Below are positions 24,243 through 33,389 of a stretch of 64,000 nucleotides of DNA, one piece after another; the first letter of the stretch is position 1, and each line of letters starts with the position of its first letter. The stretch spans positions 62,001 through 126,000 of the forward strand of contig NZ_STFF01000004.1 in the NCBI RefSeq assembly GCF_004834005.1. The letters run 5' to 3'. Below the pieces are notes generated by a model. It ran no database searches, had not been told where the DNA came from, and worked only from the letters and a program-made list of their open reading frames with translations. The position numbers and the translations under genes were made by a program. Origin of the DNA: Niastella caeni (GTDB taxonomy: Bacteria > Bacteroidota > Bacteroidia > Chitinophagales > Chitinophagaceae).

Positions 24243-25907
24243 CTACTTTTTTGCTACCAATGAACCTGCCGCCTGAACGAGATTGATAAATTCCTGGCGA
24301 TATCCATTTGCATCAGTTCCTTTTGCGCCTTTCGCCAGGGATACTACCTGAGCGAAAGAAGCGTTTTGTTTAAATTCAGAATTACGTAACAACATGCCGA
24401 AGGAAGCCACGGCAGCGGAGAACCGAAAGTTCTCTGAGGTACTGGCCAGGGCGAGATGTGTATCGGTCACCGGATGTGTGATCAATTTGCTGGTATCGCC
24501 TTCAGGTTTTTTATAGCGTAATTTGATGGTCATTAATTCATCTCCACCGCTGGCAGTGGCGGCGGCTTTTGCGGGCTGGTATTTAAGTGGATCAACAGTG
24601 CCAATGAATTCGCTTTTTACACCCACCGGGATCACTTCATATAAGGCCGTTACGGTATGGCCGGAACCCAGTTCGCCGGCATCTTTTTTATCATCATTAA
24701 AATCTTCGGCCGCTAATACCCGGTTTTCATACCCAATGAGGCGGTAGGCCTGCACTTTTGCCGGATTAAATTCAATCTGGATCTTTACATCCTTGGCAAT
24801 GGTGAACAGGGTGCTGGCAAATTCCGATACCAATACTTTTCTTGCTTCATTGATATTGTCGATATACGAATGGTTGCCGTTTCCTTTATCGGCCAGTTGC
24901 TGCATTTTATTATCCTTGTAATTACCCATGCCATAACCCAATACACTCAGGAAAATGCCGCTTTTTCTTTCTTTTTCAATTAAAGAAACCAGTTCATCAT
25001 CACTGCTGACACCTACATTAAAATCACCGTCGGTTGCCAGGATGATGCGGTTATTACCACCTTTGATAAAATTTTCCCGGGCAACTTTATAAGCAAGTTG
25101 AATGCCTTCGCCACCGGCGGTAGAACCACCTGCCTGCAATTGATCGATGGCTTCTTTAATGGCTGTGGTATTAGTACCGCTGGTAGAAGGCAACACTAAT
25201 CCTGCGTTACCTGCATACACAACGATCGCTACTTTATCATCGGGACGTAGTTGATCGGCCAATAATTTCATAGACGATTTAACCAGGGGCAGTTTGTTGG
25301 GTTCTTCCATAGAACCGGAAACATCTATCAGAAATACGATGTTGGCGTTAGGCAGATTTTTTACCGGAATTTCTTTACCCTGCAAACCGATATGGACCAG
25401 GCGGTGTTGCGGGCTCCAGGGACATTCAGACAGTTCGGTATTAACGGAGAAGGGATCGTCGTTCTGTGGTTGCGGATACGTATAATCGAAATAATTGATC
25501 ATTTCTTCAATGCGCACGGCGCCGGCCGGAGGAATGCTGCCATTATTAATATAGCGGCGGATGTTACTATAAGCCGCTTCATCTACATCTATTGAAAAAG
25601 TAGATAAGGGATTTTGCGTGGCCGCCAGGAATTTATTTTCAATGATATGATCGTAGTCTTCGGTGTTGAAGGATTTTTCTTCATCCGCTTTTCTTGCATC
25701 TTCGTCTTTATCAGCGACAGGCGGAGTGAATTGGGTAGTGCCTACAGCCGATGGTTGCAAGCTTTCCTGGAGGACAGGTACGGGAGTTAATACCATATCA
25801 GCGGTTACTTCGGTATCTGCAGTTTTTGATGATTGACTGGTATGATTGTTACAGGCAATAAAGAGCCACAGCAGCAATGCTGCCACCAGTTTGCATAAAA
25901 ATTTCAT
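24243..25907 (-). CDS. von Willebrand factor A domain lipoprotein (YfbK-like)
   Basis: 554 residues. The N-terminus (LLLWLFIACNN, Cys19) is lipoprotein-like. The order matches the YfbK family: an N-terminal vWF_A-associated segment (NPLSTFSIDVDEAAYSN...SIPPAGAVRIEEMINYFDY), the vWA domain from about 185 with an intact metal-ion site (DVSGS at 195-199; later GGSTAGGEGI and ATDGDFNVG), and a C-terminal DUF3520-type domain. It should be anchored in the envelope and bind a protein or matrix partner through Mg2+. Function in Bacteroidota is unknown. Single gene. Confidence 0.9.
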   Translation of the reverse strand: MKFLCKLVAALLLWLFIACNNHTSQSSKTADTEVTADMVLTPVPVLQESLQPSAVGTTQFTPPVADKDEDARKADEEKSFNTEDYDHIIENKFLAATQNPLSTFSIDVDEAAYSNIRRYINNGSIPPAGAVRIEEMINYFDYTYPQPQNDDPFSVNTELSECPWSPQHRLVHIGLQGKEIPVKNLPNANIVFLIDVSGSMEEPNKLPLVKSSMKLLADQLRPDDKVAIVVYAGNAGLVLPSTSGTNTTAIKEAIDQLQAGGSTAGGEGIQLAYKVARENFIKGGNNRIILATDGDFNVGVSSDDELVSLIEKERKSGIFLSVLGYGMGNYKDNKMQQLADKGNGNHSYIDNINEARKVLVSEFASTLFTIAKDVKIQIEFNPAKVQAYRLIGYENRVLAAEDFNDDKKDAGELGSGHTVTALYEVIPVGVKSEFIGTVDPLKYQPAKAAATASGGDELMTIKLRYKKPEGDTSKLITHPVTDTHLALASTSENFRFSAAVASFGMLLRNSEFKQNASFAQVVSLAKGAKGTDANGYRQEFINLVQAAGSLVAKK

Positions 25908-26033
25908 GACTATGTGTTTATAATTTGAAAATGTACCAATTTGAAAATTTGAAATGGCAATAGCCCAATGTCAAATTTTTCAGTCAGGAGTATTGGTAAG
26001 ATGCGGGGAGAGAGAAATTACATAAAGAAAGTT
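25908..26033. other. Upstream region of the vWA gene
   Basis: Start of a 426-base gene-free stretch. The words TTTGAAAATTTGAAATGG and TGTCAAATTTTTC (25940-25982) form an imperfect hairpin; nothing else is seen here. Two word-type repeats (next entries) fill most of the remainder to 26333. Confidence 0.4.
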
Positions 26034-26100
26034 CTGAGTTCTTGGTTTTTTGTACTTAGTACTTAGTTCTTAGTTCTGAGTTCTGAGTTTTTGGGTTTTG
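26034..26100. repeat. TTAGTTCTGAGTTC word repeat (one arm)
   Basis: Runs of TTCTTAGTTCTGAGTTCTGA-type words. Only one orientation is present, so this may be a single arm of the family that also occurs at 28.4 and 42.2 kb. Confidence 0.55.
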
Positions 26101-26240
26101 AAATTTGTTTTTGGCTTCTGAAGTTTGGTTTGGGAGTTTGTGATTTGGAATTTGTACTGGCATGGCAATAAGTTTAGGTATAGATGTAATGATTAATTAC
26201 TCTATGCCTGAAAAGGTAACCTCAATGAATTGTTAAAGAA

Positions 26241-26308
26241 AGCTAGTAGTGAGTAGTAAGTAGCTAGTAGGGGCTCCTGCTCGCCACTCGCTACCTACCA
26301 CTAGCCTG
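26241..26308. repeat. Word-type inverted repeat, GCTAGTAG family, copy 2
   Basis: Left arm GCTAGTAGTGAGTAGTAAG plus TAGCTAGTAG, right arm CTCGCCACTCGCTACC and ACCACTAG. Short centre GGGCTCCTG. Placed between two co-directional minus-strand genes. Confidence 0.7.
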
Positions 26309-26333
26309 TATTATTTTTCGATCGAGTTACTTT

Positions 26334-26744
26334 TTATTTACCACCGGCTAATTCCATGATCGCATTCCATTCTTCATCGGTAACGGGTTGAACCGATAGC
26401 TGGCTAATGCGAACCAGCGCCATGCTGGCAAGCCGTTTGTCTTTCTTTATGGCGCTTAAGGAGACGGGGTGCGCTAATTTTTTATATGGCTTCAGATCAA
26501 CCGCCACCCAGCGGTCATCATCAGTGGAAGGGTCCTGGTAAGCTTCTTTTACTATTTTGGCAATACCTACGATCTCCAAACCTTCGTTGCTGTGATAATA
26601 TAATACCTCCTCGCCTTTTTTCATTGCCTTCAGGTGGTTGCGGGCGGCATAATTGCGAACGCCATCCCAAAAGGTCTGTTTGTCTTTTTCAAATTGTTCC
26701 CAGGAATAAACAGAAGGTTCTGATTTCACCAGCCAGTATGCCAT
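26334..26744 (-). CDS. EVE domain-containing protein
   Basis: 136 residues from ATG 26742-26744, preferred to an upstream start because the EVE fold begins at once with YWLVKSEPSVYSWEQF. Family hallmarks: WDGVRNYAARNHLKAM, GEEVLYYHSNEGLEIVGIA and KEAYQDPSTDDDRWVAVDL. The EVE fold belongs to the PUA/YTH group and binds modified bases, by analogy with human THYN1, which binds modified cytosines; EVE domains also occur in modified-DNA restriction systems. Here it stands alone without a nuclease, so a housekeeping nucleic-acid role is as likely. Confidence 0.9.
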   Translation of the reverse strand: MAYWLVKSEPSVYSWEQFEKDKQTFWDGVRNYAARNHLKAMKKGEEVLYYHSNEGLEIVGIAKIVKEAYQDPSTDDDRWVAVDLKPYKKLAHPVSLSAIKKDKRLASMALVRISQLSVQPVTDEEWNAIMELAGGK

Positions 26745-26796
26745 GAACGTTTTATTAGGCGGGCAAGGTAATAAAAATGTTGCAGGCGGCAAACGG

Positions 26797-26876
26797 AAAA
26801 CAGTTACAAGTTACAGGGTTCAGGGTAAAGATCAGTAAGTTCTCAATAACATTGCAACCTGCAACCTGGAACAGCC
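26797..26876. repeat. Word repeat related to the CCGGTTACC family
   Basis: CAGTTACAAGTTACAGGGTT on the left and TGCAACCTGCAACCTGG on the right form imperfect arms of about 17 bases, 40 bases apart. Lies between the divergent EVE and FAS1 genes. Confidence 0.45.
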
Positions 26877-27016
26877 CACCGTCTTACAATTATTTTTTCA
26901 ATTGATAAATCTGAACTCATCCAACCCACGTATTTAAAAGAGATCCTTACCGGTACATGATCAATAAACACTGAAAATACATTATTTACCTAATCACTTT
27001 TATTAAAACCATTGTT

Positions 27017-27574
27017 ATGAAATCGGTTAAAAGTTTTGCTATGCTGGTTGCCGCCGCTTTATTAATGAATGTGTCGTTTGCACAGGAGAAAACGGTTGAT
27101 GTGGGTGGCGCCCCCATGTATCCTTCTAAAAATATTGTACAAAATGCAGTGAATTCAAAAGATCATACCACGCTGGTAGCGGCTGTAAAAGCGGCCGGTT
27201 TGGTTGAAACATTGCAAACACCTGGTCCGTTTACCGTATTCGCGCCTACCAATGAGGCATTTGACATGTTGCCCAAAGGAACTGTAGAAACCCTGCTGAA
27301 ACCAGAGAACAAACCTACCCTCACTACCATCCTTACCTATCACGTAGTAGCCGGCAAACTCGATGCAAAAGAGTTATCGCGCTTAATAAAAGCAGGAAAA
27401 GGTAAAGCTGAATTGAAAACAGTTGCCGGTGGTACGCTGTGGGCCTCTATGAAGGGTGATAATATTATGCTGACAGATGAAAAAGGTGGTATGGCTACAG
27501 TTACCATCAAGAACGTTTATCAAAGCAATGGAATTATTCATGTAATTGATCATGTGGTGTTACCCAGGAGCTAA
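27017..27574 (+). CDS. Exported fasciclin (FAS1) domain protein
   Basis: 185 residues: signal peptide to about residue 22 (MNVSFAQ), then one FAS1 domain (about 45-183). Its two conserved boxes are visible: FTVFAPTNEAFDMLP (H1 box) and IHVIDHVVLP (H2 box with the YH-like end), with TILTYHVVAGKL between them. FAS1 proteins mediate weak adhesion or act as extracellular scaffolds; related small proteins occur in many bacteria. Monocistronic, with a terminator just after the stop. Confidence 0.92.
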   Translation: MKSVKSFAMLVAAALLMNVSFAQEKTVDVGGAPMYPSKNIVQNAVNSKDHTTLVAAVKAAGLVETLQTPGPFTVFAPTNEAFDMLPKGTVETLLKPENKPTLTTILTYHVVAGKLDAKELSRLIKAGKGKAELKTVAGGTLWASMKGDNIMLTDEKGGMATVTIKNVYQSNGIIHVIDHVVLPRS

Positions 27575-27584
27575 GGCTCATTGC

Positions 27585-27613
27585 GAAGGCTGGCTTTTGC
27601 CGGCCTTCTGTTT
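27585..27613 (+). terminator. Intrinsic terminator of the FAS1 gene
   Basis: GAAGGCTGGC-TTTT-GCCGGCCTTC followed by TGTTTTTG, 11 bases after the stop. Confidence 0.85.
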
Positions 27614-27631
27614 TTGCATATAATAAGTGTG

Positions 27632-27662
27632 TGCCACGCCGCCCGGCGTGGCATTTTGTTTT
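27632..27662 (+). terminator. Second hairpin with T-run
   Basis: Perfect 10-bp stem TGCCACGCCG/CGGCGTGGCA with a CC turn and TTTTGTTTT after it. It backs up the preceding terminator and isolates the DUF4331 operon. Confidence 0.7.
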
Positions 27663-27765
27663 AAGAAAACTTTTAAAAAATCATAAATATTAAATCTAAC
27701 GGTTCCCTTCTACCGTAGATATAATAAATCACTTACCACTTTTATCATCACTAAAAAATGTAAAC

Positions 27766-28422
27766 ATGAAAAAGAAAAAAATGCTGCTGGCTGGCTTGGC
27801 TATAGCAGGCATTACGGTAGGCGGCCTCGTATATGCAGCCGACCATATCGACTCTCCCGCTGTTACTAATCAAACAACAGACATTACCGATGTGTATGTA
27901 TTCAGAGGACAGGATGTAAACAACCTGGTATTTGTTGCCAATACCCAGGGATTGCTGGCTCCTTCTGCCACTGGCGCTGCTCAATTCGATGCCAACACCC
28001 TTATTGAGTTCAATATTGACAATAACAATGATAATGTTGAAGACCTCGTGATCCAGGGTATTTACAACAATGGCAAGATGAAAGTATACGGGCCTGTTAA
28101 ACCATCGGAAACTGGTAACCGCAGTAAACTGGAAGGTTCCCTAATGGCTGAAGTTGCCGTTACACCGTATGGTTCTGCTGCTAACATTGGTACCGGCGGT
28201 GGCCTGAAAGTATTTGCCGGCCCGCGCGACGATCCTTTCTTCTTCGATTTAAATCAATTTAAAAAGATCATTGCCGGAACTGCTACCGGTTTCAACAACC
28301 CGGGTTCTGATGCATTTGCAGGCACCAACGTGTTAAGCCTTGTAGTGGAAGTGCCGAAATCGATGCTGAATGCATCTAATGGAAAGCTGAATGTTTGGCT
28401 GGAAACGAAGAAGAAGGCCTAG
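27766..28422 (+). CDS. DUF4331 family exported protein
   Basis: 218 residues with a signal peptide (to about 25, VYAADH). The hallmark ADHIDSPAVTNQTTDITDVYVF, split here as ADHIDSPAV at 25-33 and TDITDVYVF, marks the start of DUF4331 (His and Asp may bind a metal). Further motifs NTLIEFNIDNNNDN and FFFDLNQFKK fit. The protein corresponds to the N-terminal half or so of full-length DUF4331 proteins; a companion starting at 28552 may supply another part. Function unknown. First gene of an operon-like series running into a TonB receptor. Confidence 0.85.
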   Translation: MKKKKMLLAGLAIAGITVGGLVYAADHIDSPAVTNQTTDITDVYVFRGQDVNNLVFVANTQGLLAPSATGAAQFDANTLIEFNIDNNNDNVEDLVIQGIYNNGKMKVYGPVKPSETGNRSKLEGSLMAEVAVTPYGSAANIGTGGGLKVFAGPRDDPFFFDLNQFKKIIAGTATGFNNPGSDAFAGTNVLSLVVEVPKSMLNASNGKLNVWLETKKKA

Positions 28423-28427
28423 TTTGT

Positions 28428-28505
28428 TAGTTATTTAGTTCTTGAGTTCTTGAGTTCTCTTCCATTCTTCCAACTTAATAACTTACAAACTCAATAACTT
28501 ATTAA
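28428..28505. repeat. Word-type inverted repeat, TTAGTTCTTGAG family, copy 2
   Basis: Left arm TTAGTTATTTAGTTCTTGAG plus TTCTTGAG, right arm AACTTAATAACTTACAAACT plus CAATAACTTATTAACC. Lies inside the DUF4331 operon, between co-directional genes. Confidence 0.65.
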
Positions 28506-28551
28506 CCCATGTTATATCACATAACTCTCAAGATTCTAAAAAGTAATTTTT

Positions 28552-29079
28552 ATGAAAATATATTCAATTAAAACATTGCTGATCGCAGTAGGGGTGTTTG
28601 CATTCGTTGGTTGTGATAAGGACGACGACAAAAACAATACACCTGTGTATTATCAAACCCAGGACCAGATGGCGCGTCCTGCAATCAATACGGTATTTGT
28701 TTCCGCATCTGATAAAGATGTTTTTAACACAACAACGCCTTCAGCCATGAATGGTTTGTTCGGCAGTAAATTCAAATCAAGATTAATGGCGTTGAATCCT
28801 GGCTATACCACCAACCTGCTGGGTTTAAATGCCGATCAGTTCACCGGCGTACTGGTAACAGATGTACTGAACGCATCCACTACAGCGCCTACTTCATTTT
28901 ACGATGGAACTAACGTACTTACCGGCCGCGCGCTGGCAGATGACGTTATTGACGTTGAACTGACATTGATCTTTGGCGGTCCAACCGGTACTTCTAACCC
29001 GGGCCTGACCAGCGATAAGGTAAATGCCAATGACAAAGCTTTTCTAACGGCATTCCCTTATTTGGCGAATCCGCATTGA
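28552..29079 (+). CDS. DUF4331-associated lipoprotein
   Basis: 175 residues with a clear lipobox (FVGC, Cys21) followed by an acidic spacer (DKDDDKNN). The body (QDQMARPAINTVFVSASDKDVFNTTTPS... ALADDVIDVELTLIFGGPTG) resembles the C-terminal part of DUF4331 proteins, where MGRPAINTV and the ADDVIDVEL motif are conserved. With the preceding gene this looks like a family member split into a soluble part and a lipid-anchored part. Function unknown; it should sit on the outer membrane. Confidence 0.75.
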   Translation: MKIYSIKTLLIAVGVFAFVGCDKDDDKNNTPVYYQTQDQMARPAINTVFVSASDKDVFNTTTPSAMNGLFGSKFKSRLMALNPGYTTNLLGLNADQFTGVLVTDVLNASTTAPTSFYDGTNVLTGRALADDVIDVELTLIFGGPTGTSNPGLTSDKVNANDKAFLTAFPYLANPH

Positions 29080-29084
29080 TACCA

Positions 29085-29119
29085 GAAGCGTGCCACGGTT
29101 CCAAACCGTGACACGCTTC
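29085..29119 (+). repeat. Hairpin between DUF4331 and TPR genes
   Basis: GAAGCGTGCCACGGTT and AACCGTGACACGCTTC pair over 15 of 16 positions with a CCA loop, six bases after the stop. No T-run follows, so it may act as a processing or stability hairpin inside the operon. Confidence 0.6.
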
Positions 29120-29146
29120 CTACTTCTTGCTTCAAAAACACACCAC

Positions 29147-30445
29147 ATGAAAAAGCTATTTCCTTTTCTATTTATTGTTCTATTTACATTCACTGGTTGT
29201 GAACAATCGCCTGTCACCAATCCCAAAGACTATGCTGCATACTTGCAGTCACCCCCCAATACGCAATTGCAGCAGATAGATACAGAACTGTTTTTCTGGA
29301 AGAACAAATTGACGAAGACGCCGGGCGATATGGTTGCTGAATCAAAGATCGCCGGATTGCTTACCAGACGTTTTGGATATTCAGGCGATATAACAGAGGT
29401 TCATATGGCCGACAGTCTGTATCGTACCGTAAATTATTTAAACCACACTAGCAGCTCAGGTACTTTTCGTTCGCTGGCTGCCAATTGTATTACGCAACAT
29501 CGCTTTTTGCAAGCTCAATTATATATTGATTCCGCCCTTGCCTTAGGCGATGATAAATACATTTCTGTGCTTATGGAATTTGATGTAGCCATGGAGCTGG
29601 GCAACAGGTACCGGGCGCGCAAAGCATTGAATAGCCTGGCCGATAAAAACAGTTTTGATTACCTGATACGTGAAGCAAAATATAAGGACCAGGTGGAAGG
29701 GGACCTGGATGCAGCTATTCTTTTAATGGAGAAAGCCTGGGACAAAATAAAAGACAACCCCACTCCTGCCCTTTATCTGTGGATCAAATCGAACCTGGGT
29801 GATTTTTACGGCCATGCCAACCGCTATCGCGAATCGTATGAATGCTACCTGGAGGTACTGGCAAAAGACCCGCATTATTACCATGCCCTGAAAGGAATTG
29901 CCTGGCTGGCCTTTTCGCACGATAAAGATGTGGCGAATGCCCGGAAAATTGTGGCGTATTTACAGCAACGGCATCCCATTCCTGATTATCAATTATTACT
30001 TTCGCAAATGGCCGGGTTGGAGCAGGATAGTATTAGATATAAACAACATATAGATGCATTCATGGCCACTACGCAAAATGAATTGTATGGCGGCATGTAT
30101 AATAAATATCTGTTTTCTATTGAAGCGGATGAACGCAACAACGCCGGCCGCAGTTTGCAGATCGCACAAGCGGAAGTAGCGCATCGGCCAACGCCCGAAG
30201 CATTCAGTTGGCTGGCCTGGGCGTATTGTAAGAATGGAGATGTGCAAAAGGCCATGGAAACAGCCCGGTTACATGTGGCCAATAAATGTTTTGAACCAGA
30301 TGCCTTGTTCTACCTGGGTAAAATATACCAGGCCGGTGGTGAAAAAAAGATGGCCCGGAAATATTTAAAAGCCGCGCAGGAAAGTTCGTTTGAATTAGGA
30401 CCGGTTGTTAGCCATGAGATCAAAGAATCATTAAAAGCCCTGTAA
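29147..30445 (+). CDS. TPR-repeat lipoprotein
   Basis: 432 residues starting at ATG 29147, chosen because it opens a lipoprotein signal (LFTFTGC, Cys18); an earlier in-frame start exists but would place an extra 19 residues before it. The body is a chain of TPR-like helices (AVDS/LADKNSFDYLIREAKY; PALYLWIKSNLGDFYGHANR; PDALFYLGKIYQAGGEKKMARKY split over residues about 380-420). It sits 6 bases before the TonB-receptor gene, so the two are translationally close and probably act together at the outer membrane. Confidence 0.8.
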   Translation: MKKLFPFLFIVLFTFTGCEQSPVTNPKDYAAYLQSPPNTQLQQIDTELFFWKNKLTKTPGDMVAESKIAGLLTRRFGYSGDITEVHMADSLYRTVNYLNHTSSSGTFRSLAANCITQHRFLQAQLYIDSALALGDDKYISVLMEFDVAMELGNRYRARKALNSLADKNSFDYLIREAKYKDQVEGDLDAAILLMEKAWDKIKDNPTPALYLWIKSNLGDFYGHANRYRESYECYLEVLAKDPHYYHALKGIAWLAFSHDKDVANARKIVAYLQQRHPIPDYQLLLSQMAGLEQDSIRYKQHIDAFMATTQNELYGGMYNKYLFSIEADERNNAGRSLQIAQAEVAHRPTPEAFSWLAWAYCKNGDVQKAMETARLHVANKCFEPDALFYLGKIYQAGGEKKMARKYLKAAQESSFELGPVVSHEIKESLKAL

Positions 30446-30451
30446 CCCACA

Positions 30452-32698
30452 ATGAAAAAGATTTTCACAACTGCTTTTATTTGCTGCTTAGCCCTGGTGG
30501 CCTGGAGTCAGAACACGATACAGGGACGGGTTGTAGACAAGAACAGTAAAGAACCATTGGAGTTGGCATATGTACGCTGGAGCAATAATACGCAAGGCGT
30601 GGTGACCAATAAGCAAGGGTATTTCACATTAAATAAAACCGCAACAGATCAAAGCGATGCGGCGCTGGTCATTTCCTTTATAGGTTTTGTTACCAAAGAA
30701 ATAAAAACTGATGACCGTACGGCTATTGTGGTTGAAATGGAAAAAGGCCCGGTGAATTTGCAGGAAGTCGTGATCACCCCACAATCAACGGCAGCATCTT
30801 TTCATACCATCAGTAAAATTGATCTGAACCTGCAACCCGTTCGTTCGGCGCAGGATATTTTAAGAACAGTGCCCGGATTGTTCATTGGTCAGCACCAGGG
30901 CGGTGGTAAAGCGGAGCAAATATTTTTACGTGGATTTGATATTGACCACGGTACCGACATCAACGTAACTGTAGACGGGTTACCTGTGAATATGGTTTCA
31001 CATGCGCATGGACAAGGCTATGCCGATCTGCATTTTCTTATTCCCGAATTAACCGGCAGCGTAGATTATGGCAAAGGCCCTTATTACACGCAATACGGCA
31101 ACCTGGGCACAGCGGGTTATGTAAGCATGAATACGGTCAACAGTCTCGATAAAAGCACGGTAAAATTAGAAGGCGGACAGTTTAATACGATGCGCGGACT
31201 GGCGATGATCGACTTGTTGAGCGACCGCCAAAAACAAAAAGGCACCAATGCCTATGTTGCCAGTGAATTTTTGTATTCTGATGGCCCATTTGAATCGGCG
31301 CAACACTTCAAACGCTTTAATTTATTTGGAAAACTGAATACACATATTGGCAACTCCAATAAACTCACTTTGATCGCATCTACCCTGAGCAGCGATTGGG
31401 ATGCATCTGGCCAAATACCAGAGCGTGCGGTGAAAAGCGGATTGATCGGCCGGTTTGGGTATATTGATAATACCGAAGGCGGTTATACCACCCGCACCAA
31501 TGTCAGCGCCCAACTCACCAGTTATGTTTCACCCAATGCTACCTGGGAAAACCAGGCCTATTATAGCAATTACAATTTTAACCTGCATTCCAATTTCACG
31601 TTCTTCTTAAACGATCCCGTTAATGGCGATCAGATCCGTCAGCGGGAAGCGAGGAATATATTTGGCTATCATTCCAAATTCTCTCACGAAACGAATCTCG
31701 GCAATTGGAACTTACAATCTGTATATGGGACCGGGTTCCGGCTCGATCAAACAAGGAATACCGAACTATCGCATACGATTGACCGCAACACGGTACTGGA
31801 ATATAAACAACTGGGCAACATTCGTGAGACGAACGCATTCGCTTATGCCGATGAAAGCATAGAAAAGGACCGGTGGCGTTTCAATATAGGCGCCCGTATT
31901 GACTATCTTAATTTTCATTACTACGATAAACTGACAACCGATCAATTGCCTGACCAACAAAAAGTAATTGTAAGTCCCAAGCTGAATATTCAATACACGC
32001 TCAATACAAAAACGCAGTTATACCTGAAAACAGGTAAAGGATTTCATTCCAATGATGCACGCGTAGTGGTATTCAACCGTGGTTATGATATTCTACCCGC
32101 AGCATATGGCGCTGACCTTGGTGTACTGTTAAAGCCCACGCGCAACCTGTTGGTGAATGTAGCCGCCTGGTATTTGTACCTGAAGCAGGAATTTGTGTAT
32201 GTAGGCGATGAAGGCGTGGTGGAACCCAGTGGAAAGACAAGACGTATTGGAATTGATCTTTCGGCGCGTTATCAATTCAATACCTGGTTATTTGCCGATG
32301 CCAATGTGAACCTGGCCAAACCGCGCAGTGTAGAGGATCCCAAAGGCGAAAATTATATTCCCCTGGCGCCGAATTTTACCAGCACCGGCGGTTTGAACTG
32401 GCAATTGAAGAATGGATTGAATGGCAGCTTGCGTTACCGGTTTATGGGCGACCGACCCGCTAATGAAGATAACTCAGTTGTTGCTAAAGGTTATACCGTG
32501 ACTGATCTGTCAGTGAATTATACCAAAAAGAAATATGAGATTGGACTGGCCATTGAAAACCTGTTCAATGTTAAATGGAATGAAACGCAGTTCGATACCG
32601 GGTCGCGGCTGAAAGATGAGCCCGATCCCGTTTCTGAAATTCATTTTACTCCGGGCACGCCGTTTTTTGCACGGATGAAGCTGGCGGTGTTCTTTTAG
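30452..32698 (+). CDS. TonB-dependent receptor
   Basis: 748 residues. Signal peptide to about 19 (LVAWSQ); CarboxypepD_reg-like domain at about 22-105 (IQGRVVDKNSKEPLELAYV); plug domain at about 115-240 with the conserved RSAQDILRTVPGLFIGQHQG and IFLRGFDIDHGTDINVTVDG; then a 22-strand-type barrel ending in an aromatic residue (MKLAVFF). All expected parts are intact. HHGTD-like DIDHGTDIN and VSHAHGQGYADLHF in the plug are His rich, seen in receptors for metal or metallophore uptake, which is suggestive only. Last gene of the DUF4331/TPR operon. Confidence 0.92.
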   Translation: MKKIFTTAFICCLALVAWSQNTIQGRVVDKNSKEPLELAYVRWSNNTQGVVTNKQGYFTLNKTATDQSDAALVISFIGFVTKEIKTDDRTAIVVEMEKGPVNLQEVVITPQSTAASFHTISKIDLNLQPVRSAQDILRTVPGLFIGQHQGGGKAEQIFLRGFDIDHGTDINVTVDGLPVNMVSHAHGQGYADLHFLIPELTGSVDYGKGPYYTQYGNLGTAGYVSMNTVNSLDKSTVKLEGGQFNTMRGLAMIDLLSDRQKQKGTNAYVASEFLYSDGPFESAQHFKRFNLFGKLNTHIGNSNKLTLIASTLSSDWDASGQIPERAVKSGLIGRFGYIDNTEGGYTTRTNVSAQLTSYVSPNATWENQAYYSNYNFNLHSNFTFFLNDPVNGDQIRQREARNIFGYHSKFSHETNLGNWNLQSVYGTGFRLDQTRNTELSHTIDRNTVLEYKQLGNIRETNAFAYADESIEKDRWRFNIGARIDYLNFHYYDKLTTDQLPDQQKVIVSPKLNIQYTLNTKTQLYLKTGKGFHSNDARVVVFNRGYDILPAAYGADLGVLLKPTRNLLVNVAAWYLYLKQEFVYVGDEGVVEPSGKTRRIGIDLSARYQFNTWLFADANVNLAKPRSVEDPKGENYIPLAPNFTSTGGLNWQLKNGLNGSLRYRFMGDRPANEDNSVVAKGYTVTDLSVNYTKKKYEIGLAIENLFNVKWNETQFDTGSRLKDEPDPVSEIHFTPGTPFFARMKLAVFF

Positions 32699-32930
32699 CG
32701 AATACGCTGAATTCGGCGGAATGCCAGAGCCTTCAAAGTCCTGGTATTTTGGTTCAAATAAGGACCTCGGTATTTAATACGTTTCTTAATTTCATCTTCA
32801 TTAATGCAAACAGGATAAGTGTGTGCGGTTGGCAACTCTAATGCTCAAACTGGTTTTAGTGGTGGGTAAATTATATCGCATTGGTTTTAAGTGTGTCTTT
32901 AAAATGGCATAAAACGTTTGCGGATTAAAT

Positions 32931-33359
32931 TTAGTGGCAAATTAGTCTTGGTTTTCGGTATAATGTCGTTTTCTCTTTAATTATTCCCGTTGAGTAATGG
33001 TTTTCTATAGTTAAGCTATCCCTTATTTGCCCCATTTTACCCTGGCCCCAAATTTCAAGTCCACCATAGCGTTCAGATCCAAATGGTTTGTATGTTGTTA
33101 CATAATGATTTCCTTTTTCAAATCCTTCAATTGGAACTGTGTCTTTATAGTTGATAATTAATTTCCCATAAAACCACATTCCTTTAGTGGAATCAACTTC
33201 AAGATAGATTTTTTGCATGCTGTTTTGCCCCTGATAGGAAATGTTTTTAAAGTCAATATACATTTCATACCGATATGATTCAATAACAGTTCTTCTTATG
33301 CTGTCACATGAGGTCAGTACAATGGTAAAGATCAATATCGTTTTTATGGTAGTCTTCAT
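32931..33359 (-). CDS. Small lipoprotein of unknown function (AT-rich island)
   Basis: 142 residues with a lipobox (LTSC, Cys18). The mature part is beta-rich with many aromatic residues (ESYRYEMYIDFKNISYQG; MWFYGKLIINYKDTVPIEG). No family is recognised. Codon and base use are AT-rich compared with the flanking operon. It could be a cargo lipoprotein of the island or an unrelated insertion. Confidence 0.65.
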   Translation of the reverse strand: MKTTIKTILIFTIVLTSCDSIRRTVIESYRYEMYIDFKNISYQGQNSMQKIYLEVDSTKGMWFYGKLIINYKDTVPIEGFEKGNHYVTTYKPFGSERYGGLEIWGQGKMGQIRDSLTIENHYSTGIIKEKTTLYRKPRLICH

Positions 33360-33389
33360 AATTTGGAATTCCGTCAGTCAATTTGAATA

